Assembly: GCA_002179805.1 (NCBI GenBank)
Contig: NAVB01000345.1
Span: 1 to 50,576, forward strand
DNA: 50,576 bases
Reading direction: 5' to 3'
DNA from: Acanthamoeba lenticulata
Lineage: Eukaryota; Discosea; Longamoebia; Acanthamoebidae
The position numbers and the translations under genes are program-made. Shown here piece by piece: positions 11,482 to 20,472 of the stretch (its first letter is position 1; each line of letters starts with the position of its first letter). The notes below the pieces were generated by a model. It worked only from the letters and a program-made list of their open reading frames with translations. It did no database searches and was not told where the DNA came from.

Positions 11482-11850
11482 ATGAAGCGCTTTACCAGCC
11501 TTAACCCGACTAAATACTGGCTGCCTAACATCCCGCTTACGTTGATGCCGCCCAGCCGGAACTTGCCCTCCAACAAATTCGTGCTGCGAGTGCAGCCCAA
11601 CATCACCAAAATCGAGCTCCAAAACTACATCTCGCAGCTCTACGGCGTGTCGGTGACCAAGGTCAATACGATGAACTATGAGGGTAAAGTGAAGCGGGCC
11701 CCTCGCCGGGGCAAGATCTATGTGACGAAGCGTTACAAGAAGGCGATTGTCACGACGGACGATTCTATTCGAGCGGATGATTTCCAGGAGGAGGGACGAC
11801 GTGGCACCGGATTCATTGAGGGCGAGGTCGTGTCCACCAAGCGACGGTAA
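11482..11850 (+). CDS. MRPL23: Mitochondrial large-subunit ribosomal protein uL23m
   Basis: This intronless ORF of 122 codons starts at MKRFTSLNPTKYWLPNIPLT. It has the bacterial/mitochondrial L23 core: LPSNKFVLRVQPNITKIELQ, then NYISQLYGVSVTKVNTMN, then GKVKRAPRRGKIYVTKRYKKA, a basic RNA-binding loop. L23 sits at the polypeptide exit tunnel. An in-frame ATG at 11407 would extend the protein by 25 mostly basic residues but overlaps the tRNase Z stop. The 11482 start leaves the genes only 46 bp apart on the same strand, so the promoter must be very short or lie within tRNase Z. Confidence 0.85.
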   Translation: MKRFTSLNPTKYWLPNIPLTLMPPSRNLPSNKFVLRVQPNITKIELQNYISQLYGVSVTKVNTMNYEGKVKRAPRRGKIYVTKRYKKAIVTTDDSIRADDFQEEGRRGTGFIEGEVVSTKRR

Positions 11851-11988
11851 AGCGGCATACTTCATGCTACATAAAAGAGTCAATTCTTTGAACACAGCGG
11901 CGTTGGTCATCTCCCTTTGGCTTTTCTTCTCGTTTTCCATATCTTCTTTGCTCGGCAAACACTGCCGCACAAACCAGTCCTCAACAAG

Positions 11989-13095
11989 ATGGAGTCCAGC
12001 AGTTCGATTGTGGTCGGTGTTGTGTGCACCACTGAGTTTCGTCAGCGCCGAGCGAGCAGCTTTCGCGCCTTCCTCACTGATGTACGCGTGTCTGCTCGCT
12101 GAGTAGACCAGAGGGGCGGGGGAGGGTTGCCTCACTCACCACCGCACACCACCAGCTGCTGGCGTGGGCACTGAACAATGGAACGCAAGTGGCGATGACT
12201 GGGAACACCTACGCCTGGGTCGAAAGCCTTCTGGCCGATGGCGATGAAGCCGCGAAGGGCGGCTGGACGCGCGTGCGCAAGCTGGCCCATGGGTCAGCCG
12301 GCGTGGTGGAGCTCACCTCCGAGCTTATCGAGCGCCGAGTGGACGCAGTGTTCCACCTCGCCAGCGGAGGCGAGATCAACACCAACCTCCCCATGCGGGT
12401 GCTCAAGCGGCAGGCCCTGGTTCATGACGTGGTCTACACGGCCTCGCTCGAAGCCGCAAGCTCGCTCGTGCGCCGTTGGCAGTTGCCCGAGCGCGGGACC
12501 ACCCATGGTGTGGGGTCTGCCCTGCAGGACCTGCTCTGCGCGCGCAGCAGCCGCCCGCCGACGAAGCAGGTGCCGCTGGAACGCATGGCGGGCAAGAAGA
12601 CCATCGCGCTCATCTCTCACGACGGCAAGAAACTCGACATGTGCCTCCTCGTCGTCGAGCACCTGAGGATCCTGCTCACGCAGTTTGACCACATCATCTG
12701 CACAGTTGCGTGCAGCTCTCTTCTTCTCCTTCAACTTCAAGCAAAGCTTAACATCACGTTGTTGGTGGTGTCAGGGCACGACAGGTGGCTGGATCACCCG
12801 GTTCGTGCGAGCGGCCGCCGCCAGCGTCGGGTCCGAGGAACTGGCGCCCCACGCCAAGGACCTCGAGCACAAGATCATCTGCTGCGAGAGCGGCCCGCGC
12901 GGGGGCGACGTGCAGATTGCGCACGCCGTGCTCAACGGCCTCTGCCACCAGGTCATCTTCCTGATCGACCCCATGGAGGCGCACCCGCACGAGCCCGACA
13001 TCAGCTTCTTCGAGCAGGTCATCGACGTGCAAGGTGTGCATCTGGCCACCAACGTTCAATCGGCGCAGCAACTCCTGGCCCAGTATGAACCGTAA
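11989..13095 (+). CDS. mgsA: Methylglyoxal synthase with a second, degenerate MGS-like domain at the N-terminus
   Basis: Methylglyoxal synthase converts dihydroxyacetone phosphate to methylglyoxal and phosphate, a bypass of lower glycolysis known mainly in bacteria. The C-terminal half is clear: KKTIALISHDGKKLDM (catalytic-region His-Asp), TGTTGGWITRFV after an intron (12705-12774), CCESGPRGGDVQIAHAV (the Asp of GGD), IDPMEAHPHEPD (His and Asp pair) and GVHLATNVQSAQQLL. The N-terminal half repeats the fold without catalytic residues: SIVVGVVCTTEF, VAMTGNTYAWVESLL, ERRVDAVFHLASGG and ALVHDVVYTASLEAASSLV. In it the HD and GGD motifs are missing. The start ATG is at 11989; the first intron runs from 12082 to about 12155. 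Usual bacterial MGS is about 150 residues, so this is a two-domain version. Bacterial ancestry is likely but not proven here. Confidence 0.85.
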
Positions 13096-13144
13096 ATATT
13101 GTGAAGACACCTCCACGACTTGAGCATCAAATCTCCTCTTCTTT

Positions 13145-14879
13145 TCATTCGTCTTCTTCATCGCTACTCCGTCGCACGGCTTTTTGCTTCGCCTTTGCTC
13201 GACTCGAGGTGGACCGCTTCGTTCGTTCCTGCGTCTCCTCTTCCTCTTCCTCTTCGTTTCCTTCTTCTTCCTCCTCCTCGTCGTCCCGAGGTCGGCGTGG
13301 CTTCTTGCCGCTCCGTTCGCTGCGACCATCTCCCGCGCGCTGCGAGCTCTGCGTGGCGCCCTGCGAGTAGTCCTTGGTCCGGTGCGGCAGGAAGCTCTGC
13401 TGGATCTCGTAGGCCTTAATCAGGTTCTGGTACATGTCGTAGTCGAGTCGGACCACGCACTGCTTGGGCTCCAGCCCGGCGGCGTAGTCGTCGTCGTCGG
13501 GCGGTCGCTTCGGCTCCAGAAGCGGCTGTCCGGCCTCGTCCACCTCCACCGACGCCCTGCAAGCACGCAAGCACGCGCCAAGTGAGCCGCGCAAGTCCTC
13601 CGCTGATGTCGAGATGTCTCCGACGTTGGTGGGCTGAGCTCCACACGAGAGTAAACACGTACAGGCCGTTGCGGACCAGGAAGGACACGTGGAAGAGGTT
13701 CTCCACGGTCTGCGAGTAGGACTCGGGATCGACGAGGAACTCAAAGAAGTTCTTCTTCTGCGCCTTCTCGAGCTTCTTCTTGGCAATTGCCACCCGCTTG
13801 GCCGTCTGGCCCTCCAGCTCGAGGGCCTTGGTGTCCGTGATCTACGCGTGTGTGCCCCCGATATGAAGTAATCGCGTGAGACCAGAGAGTCGACTTGATG
13901 CGAGGGCAATGGAGAGGAAAGGCGCACTCTCTCGGGCTCGATTTTCTCGGCGGGCTTCTCGGCCCTGGCCCGCTGAACTCGGGGCTTCTTCTCCTTGGGG
14001 ACCGCAACCATCGCACCCGCCCTGCATGTGTGGAGATGGGACCGTCAGTCGAGTTGGCCAAACTGGGCCATGCTGGAGGTCGCGGTGTGTGCACGCACAA
14101 GCAGTCGAGCGAGGGCGTAGACTGGGCAAAGCCGGCCACCAGGGCGCCCAGCTCGGCCCATCGCAGCGGCTGGCCGTCCTCATCCATATCTGCGCCACCT
14201 GCCTCCCCCTCTTCCTCTTCGTCCTCTTCCTCCGCGCCGTTCTCCTCGACGTCTGCCTCGCCGTCCTGGTCGGCGCGTGGGCGCTTGCTCCTGCGGGGCC
14301 GTTGCGGGGCATCGTCCTCGACGGGACCCTCGGCCAAGCCCTGTTCGTTGAGGGCTAGCTTGCCGCGTAGGAAGAGCGATAGGCGATGCATGTAGGAGGG
14401 GATGTCGTAGGTCCGCATCTGCGTGCTCAGCCTGGTGGCCTGCTCGGCAGCGTAGGTCGAGCAAATGGCCAGGAACTCTGAGTCGAGCGCCGACTCGCGC
14501 GGGTTGGACACTGTGAGACAGGAAGAACAAATACGTGGCGAGTGAGAAGCTGAAACGTTTACATCAAAGGGGTGAAGGCACTGCCGCACCATGTTGAAAA
14601 AGTTCATCTCCTCTTCGAATGGCACTGTGCAGAGCTGTCGAGCCAGGCTGAATCATTTCCTCCCGAGATTCTGTGTTGCATCTGGCGTTAGTCTGGTGAT
14701 ATAAGGTACGCACGGCTGGAGGATACGCTACCGCCAACTTCATTAATGAGGCCCCTGTACTCGGTTCTAAGTTTCGTCCGCTCGCGTTCACTGTACATTG
14801 CGGTTTCGTCTTCATCATCTCGCTCTTTGCCTTTGGTTCGCGACCGTTTTGTTGGTCTCTCTGTTTGTGATTGCATCAT
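13145..14879 (-). CDS. NSE4: Nse4-like subunit of the SMC5/6 complex
   Basis: Nse4 is the kleisin that bridges the SMC5 and SMC6 heads, working in DNA repair. The N-terminal exon from the ATG at 14879 is basic and contains TKLRTEYRGLINEVGG, typical of the family. A central helical part has SALDSEFLAICSTYAAEQAT and YDIPSYMHRLSLFLRGKL. An acidic linker follows, then AIAKKKLEKAQKKNFFEFLV and the C-terminal winged-helix region with VENLFHVSFLVRNG and RLDYDMYQNLIKAYEIQQSF. The tail is rich in Arg/Lys and Glu (low-complexity). It is convergent with the methylglyoxal synthase gene, leaving only 49 bp between stop codons. Several short introns interrupt the frame; their exact boundaries were not all resolved. 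Confidence 0.85.
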
Positions 14880-15167
14880 CTCTTTCTTGCGGCCGCTACT
14901 TCTATCAATCAATTTGATTAATTATTGAAATCCGTTGTTTTTCCGCCAAGCGGCTTTCCCGCCAGGAGGAGGGACAGCTTGTGGCACTCGCACGACCAGC
15001 ACACACATGGGGGTGATATGAAAACCATTTATTGAACTTACACGTGAGGAATTGGCCATCCTCTTGCGGTACCCTCCCATTTCGCCTTGGCGTGCCAAGT
15101 TGGCCAAGGCAGACCGGACGATTGATCTAAATTCCCTCTCCTCTCCGCAGGTGCCTGAACAAGTGGT

Positions 15168-15341
15168 TTACTGCTCGCCGCGCCTAGACCACCAGCCGAG
15201 GAGGGCACAAGTGCCGATGAAGGCGATGAAGAGGCCAACCAGCAGAGCGATGGTGTCACCGGCAGCATCCCAGGCGTGCGCCGACGAGACGAAGGAGGCG
15301 AAGACAACGAGGATGAACGTGATGAGGAGCTGAAGTTGCAT
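15168..15341 (-). CDS. Small secreted or membrane peptide, 57 aa
   Basis: The ATG at 15341 opens a 57-residue ORF with a textbook signal peptide (MQLQLLITFILVVFASFVSS, then AHA before a possible cleavage site). A single transmembrane helix follows (IALLVGLFIAFIGTCALL), and the tail GWWSRRGEQ is short and positively charged. No family was recognised. The layout, signal plus one membrane span with little else, suggests a small endomembrane protein. It could also be the last exon of a longer transcript, but the ATG and signal peptide argue against that. Confidence 0.5.
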   Translation of the reverse strand: MQLQLLITFILVVFASFVSSAHAWDAAGDTIALLVGLFIAFIGTCALLGWWSRRGEQ

Positions 15342-15788
15342 CGTGCGACGAAGTCCAATTACTGTTGATTTGACTTTGCCCGTAGGCGCACCTTTGTTGC
15401 GATTTTCTTCCCCCACTTCACCCCGTCGACACGAATAGAATTTACCAACGCGTTTTTGTCTTTGTCTGAAGCGCCGAACGGCAGGCCAGGGGCGAGCGAA
15501 TGTACTCTTTCCACGCAAAAACTGATAGGCCAAGCATGTGTGAAACAAAGGGCTCACTGACCTACTCTGGAGTGTTTACGTACCAGCTAAAAGGAAAAAG
15601 GTCCAGATGGTCAGATGAAATAGAAGAAACAAAAGGAATTACAGAACCAGGCACAATAGGCTAAGTTGTTGTGGATGATCCTTCTAGTTTAGCTCAAGAC
15701 CTCCTCTGGTGGTCTGAACGGGATCAGCAGGCAAGCAAGAGTTACTCATGGCATCTCCTGCTTTGCCGATGGTTGACTGTGAGTCCTC
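15342..15788. other. Intergenic region, no gene seen
   Basis: This 447-bp stretch lies between the 57-aa ORF and the first RFX gene, both on minus. It should hold the promoter of the small gene and the 3' end of the RFX gene. Frames here are open only by chance and show no conserved-looking protein. No repeat or RNA gene was recognised. Confidence 0.4.
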
Positions 15789-16650
15789 CTAATCCTCACC
15801 TTCTCCTTCTTCCTTCAGAGTTTGCCTTTTATATGGTTCCGTTTCCTCCTCGCCATACTCCCCAAGTGGACTGGCTTGGCCCATTCCCTCACTGTACAGT
15901 CGTGGCGATGGAGGCGGAGATGGAGCTGGGTTTAGGAGCATGGCCAACCAGCGTGGTGGGTTGCTCTCACCAGCCAGTGGCGATGAGCACAACGAGCCCC
16001 CTTCCACCGCGGCATCGGCCACTGCGGCCGGCGGTTCCACAGTGCGCGGCGAATGCTTGTGCCTCTTGTTACGGCTGGGTTGGCCTTCTGCCTTCAGCAC
16101 GTGAGCACCAGATGCAAGCAAGAGGTTGGGAGCAAGCGACGTACGATCTTCTTGCACCCACACTAACTGTTTCTTCCCCTCTGCCGTTGTCTCCACCTCA
16201 AACGGTTCGACTTGGTCACGCCAGGCAATGTTGGCGTAATGCATCTTGTTTTGTCTTCGTTGGCCTAAGCGCCTTGATGTGACCGACGGAAAGACTCTCT
16301 GGGCGTGGCACAGGTGTGAACAACTGGATCCAGTGCGCGCGGGAGGAAGACGGCCGGAGAACTTACTTACCTTGAAGAGTTTGCCAAAGGCGGCGTTGCT
16401 GGTCGCTTCTATGTTTTGCGCGCGGCACTCCTCCACGTACGCCGCATAGAGCTCCTCGCGAGCGACTGAACTGCCTTCCTTCGTCACGAACGTTTTCCTC
16501 AGCCTATTCGCCACGCACGCTAGGTCTCAGCACCCGCAGGTACTATAGGATAGTGGACGGGGTTTTGTGTTTTCAGAGAGCGCACCACAGCATCGTGTGA
16601 ACCACTGCGTCCTTGGTGGCATCTTGGTGGTGGTGCGGGAAGGTGCTCAT
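15789..16650 (-). CDS. RFX-type winged-helix transcription factor, short paralog
   Basis: The ATG at 16650 begins MSTFPHHHQDATKDAVVHTM and reads to a donor at 16585. An acceptor before 16503 joins it to LRKTFVTKEGSSVAREELYA, then AAFGKLFK, a second intron, VFPSVTSRRLGQRRQNKMHY and ANIAW. This matches the RFX DNA-binding domain pattern (Y-x2-Y-x3-C, A-x-FGKL, RRLG-x-R, K-x-HY). A third intron follows VWVQED. The remaining tail is Pro/Ser/Glu-rich with no domain seen and ends EGEGED. RFX proteins bind X-box DNA. The protein is much shorter than its upstream paralog and lacks the long C-terminal helical region. First-exon assignment rests on frame and on alignment with the paralog. Confidence 0.75.
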
Positions 16651-16846
16651 GACAGCTTCCTTCTTCGGTGCATGCCACATGTGCTACAGTAAAATGGCTG
16701 GCTGTTGAATTTCGTTTCACCAATCGTCCAAAAGGGCCTGGATGTTTCATCCAATGGGGTGCCGCCGTTTGATTGTGGGGTTTGTTTGGGGAGCTTTTCT
16801 TATGATACAAAAGAAGATGTTGGACGGGGGGGGGCAAGCACGGCCA

Positions 16847-19800
16847 CTACGGCGGGCACCAAGTGGTGAGGTCCAAGCTATCCGTGTCGGGGAGGTGACA
16901 GGGAGAATCGGGGCCGGCGCTCGAGTCGAACGAGCCCGCCGGGGATGAAGTCGAGTAGTAGGAGGCGCTACCCAGCGACCCATCGACCAGATCGTCGAAA
17001 AGGGGCGGAAGCGGTACGCCGCACTCGTCGCTTGAGAGGTCTTCTTCGCTGGCGATTACGCCACGCGGCAGCTGCGTGGCCTCCATCGGCGTAACCGCTA
17101 GTGGTGAACAGGGTAACGCGGGGCCTCGAGGGGCTCCTTCGTCCCCATCAGCAAAAGAAGGAGAAAGGTCCGCAATGGAGGCCTCGTCCGATCCTCGCCC
17201 CGAGAACGTCTCCACGTGCGGCGGATCCACCATCTGGGTGGTGGGGTGGTTGCTCTGGTGGAAGGGCCCGAGCTCGGGCTCGAGATGCGGCGTCGTGGCC
17301 CAGGGCGAGGACGCGGCCAAGAGCTGGCCTCCGGGAGGCGAGTTGGCCGTGTCCAACCTGTTCAGGGCCTGAGACACAAAGGTGCAGACCTTCCGCATCC
17401 AGTAGAACTTGGCCCGGAAGCCCTCGAGCGCGCGAAAGAACGCCTGCAGAACCCCGGCCTCGCCCCAGAACTCCAGAATGTTGACCACGTTCCTGGGTAT
17501 CAGGTAGTCATTTGAGGCCATTTCGTGCAGGCAGATGATCCTCATCTGGTGCGGGATCGAGACCAGGTGCCTCACCAGCTCTCTGGTCGAGACGTTCCCC
17601 CGATCCGAGCCCCCAAAAGGATCAGTCCGCCGCCGGCCGGGGTCAATCGCGAGTGCGCCTTGGGCTGTGGCGTAGGAAAGGAAAAGAAGCGAAGGGGGGG
17701 GGGGCGTACTTGGCCGCTTGCAGTTGTTGCGGCTCGCCGAGGAGCATGAAAATCAGAACACGGGTTCCCAGTCCGAGCGACTTGATCAAGTTGTAGCTCT
17801 GGAAAAACGCCGAAGCGTCCAATATTAAACGAAGTCACGAACACGTGAGCCGACTTGACGGAGGAGAACGACAAGGAGGAGGAGGAGAAGGAGGAGGAAG
17901 AAGAATGAGGACGAGCGCAGGTACCTGGGCGGGGAGCGTGCTGCCGCTGGAATTGCACTCTGGCGGCAAGCGACGGAAGATGTCGGCGACATGTTCCAGG
18001 TGTTCAAGCAAGAGGGGCAACACCCCCGCGCTATCGCCCGGACCAAGGCGGCGCCCGGCTGATGGTGCATCCCCACAACCCACTACACGGCCATCAGCAT
18101 CTTCATCATCAGGTGCAAGCCAAGCACACGCATATACGGCTGTATGGCCGTCCGGCTGGAGGACGAACCGGGGTAGAAGGTGTGCCAGTGGTGGAGGACG
18201 TCGCCGTGGACCGCGCACAGTTCAAAGAGCAGCGGGCTCTGCTGCTTGGCGGGCTTCTTGGCCTTGGCGACCCACTGCCGTGCGTAGGGCTGCGCCCGCT
18301 TGGCCTTTTCGATCCGGTTGATCGGACTCTGCATGCCGTGTTGCGACAGGAACCTGCACGCGCCACCGCCGCCGCAAGTCAGGCCGGACAACAACAACAC
18401 GTGAAGGGAAAAGGCACGCACAGGAGGAAGCCGCTGTAGGCCGAGTCGTTGATGGCGCCCAGGGCCTCGCAGGTACTAATGCCGAGGGTCGAGTAGTAGA
18501 TCTGCTTGTGGACGCCCTCCTCGAAACTTTCTGCATAGAAGCGCGCCCACCAGGCCATCGCCACCAGCGCGGCCGCGACGTCGTACTCGGTGACGTCGAA
18601 CACGTCGGACAGCGCGTCCCGCGCCTTGTAGAAGAACTCGCGGCCCACTTCGATGTCTCCGTCCAGGAAGGACGCTACAACGCTCACAGTGAGCACGTGT
18701 TAGCTGTGATGGTGACGCGAAGATCGGCGGCGGCGGTGACGTACACATGGTGAGCAACGTGTAGCTGGTAAGCGCGTCGAGCCGAGCCCTCAAGCTTAGC
18801 GTGGTGTCGTCGCTCGTGGTCAGAACCCGCATCAGCTCGGTTTGGTCAGTGCATTGCGGGTTCAGAGGGACGATCTCCGCCATCTCGCGATCGTAGGTCT
18901 CGCTGCATGTGTAAGTGAGGGGTGAGCTGCCCAGCGGCCAACAGGAAGCGATAAGAAGAGGGACGTACATGTAATGGCTGATTTTCAAGCCGTTGGAGAG
19001 ATGTGCGCCCGCAATCCACCCGTCCCGCTCGAGCAGGCGGAATTGGTGAAGCTCCCACGGCGAAGGCGTCCACAGCTGGCGATTGCCGCTCACTTCTCGC
19101 ATGGTCACTTGTTGGATGTTTGGACCACGCCGTTCCTCTTCCTCTTGGCTCTTCCTCTTATTGAGGCCCTGCCTCGCGAGTACTTCCAGTCGTCCTCTCT
19201 GCCGTCGCCGCAACGCTTGGGCGAGGGCCTGAGCCTGGTTAAGTATCCTTGTGTGGTCGCGGCCATCTTCGCCTGGCCCGGCCCAGCGCCCGACGGTCGC
19301 AGGGTTGTTGTTGGGGGCGACGATGCTCGAGCCTTCCGCAGAAAAAGAAGTGACGGCCGTTGATGTTTGCGGAGTTGTTGCACGGCGAGCCACGTGGTCA
19401 GCAAGGCTCTCAGCTTGCTTGTTGCTGTCGTTCTCGTCCATGCCCTTTGGCTTGGGGCGACGCTTTGTCCTGGCTGACAATGCAGGGGAAGTGCAGGCGG
19501 GTCGCCTGTGCCTGGCTGAGTTGCCCGCTTGTGGACCCTCTCGGGCTGGTCCCGCAAGCAAGAAAGGTCAGCACTGTGCATATGAAACCGATCCAGGCAG
19601 AGTACTTACGATTTTCTTCGATCCAGACCAACCCAGGGCCTTCTACTGTTGACCGTCCCAGGCGTTCCTCGGGTCTAAGTCGACAGGCCCACTCGAGGTT
19701 CACGTAGTGCATCTTATTCTTGCCGCGCTGGCCCAGGCGTGTGGAGCCCACTTTGGGGAACACAAGCTGAAGTGAAATACCCCCCCCCCCAAAAACAAAT

Positions 19801-20130
19801 CCACGCACACACGTCAGAGAACGAAAACGAGGTGCTAACACAGAGCGCCCTTGACCACAACCCGAACAAGCTTGCCAAAGGCTGCGTTGGTTGTAGGCTC
19901 AATTCCATGCGCATTGCACTCCCTTACATAGGCTTCGTAGACGTCACTCCTCTGGATGGTGGCCCCTAGCTTCCACGACAGCACTTGTGTGAGCCTGAGC
20001 CAAACAAGAAAGCCAGTCAGTCGTTGGATTCGCTTGAAATAAAAATAGTAGAAGCAAAGAATCGAACAAACCAGTCACATATGGGCGCCACCACTTCTCT
20101 GCTTTGGACGGTGGTGTTGGCCGTGAGCAT
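16847..20130 (-). CDS. RFX-type transcription factor, long paralog with C-terminal helical region
   Basis: The ATG at 20130 starts MLTANTTVQSREVVAPICDW. Introns then join LTQVLSWKLGATIQRSDVYE, AYVRECNAHGIEPTTNAAFG, KLVR, VFPKVGSTRLGQRGKNKMHY and VNLEW, a full RFX winged helix. After a basic linker (RTKRRPKPKGMDEND) and a Gln/Arg-rich helix (LAQALRRRQRGRLEVLARQG) comes a long helical region: LRARLDALTSYTLL, EVGREFFYKARDALSDVF, DVAAALVAMAWWARFYAESF and YYSTLGISTCEALGAI. Its look recalls the middle-homology region of fungal-type regulators, but that resemblance is only suggestive. A later exon has RNVVNILEFWGEAGVLQAFF and an acidic Ser/Pro-rich tail that may be an activation domain. The gene ends 196 bp before the start of the short paralog. 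Middle exon boundaries are approximate. Confidence 0.7.
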
Positions 20131-20472
20131 GGGGGGCTGGGGCGTCTGTGTGCAGCCAGCACAGTTACTCCGTGCTTGCTTACTTGCTGGGTCACTGTGT
20201 ACCCAAAATAGTTTTGGTCCGCCGGCAAAAAAGCACTATTTTCCTCAACTGACTCCGAAAGTTTTGAGCCATCAACCAATGGGCGATAAGCCACTCGGAA
20301 AATCGAGCGTACCGGTGCAGCAATGAAGCCGGGAACAAACACTACGAAGAGATGACCACCACGCAGGGGAATTGCGGCAGCGATTTCCTCTGCCACCAGC
20401 GAACCTGGCGCTGCGACCGGGAACGCCCGTTTTTCTTCTTGTAGGGGACAAAACAGAACAAGAAGAAGGCGG

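Noticed and set aside
17690..17706. Poly-G and poly-C runs (also near 19780, 26562, 30585) as quadruplex elements
   Set aside because: They are single homopolymer runs inside introns, without the four spaced G-tracts needed to make a strong case.
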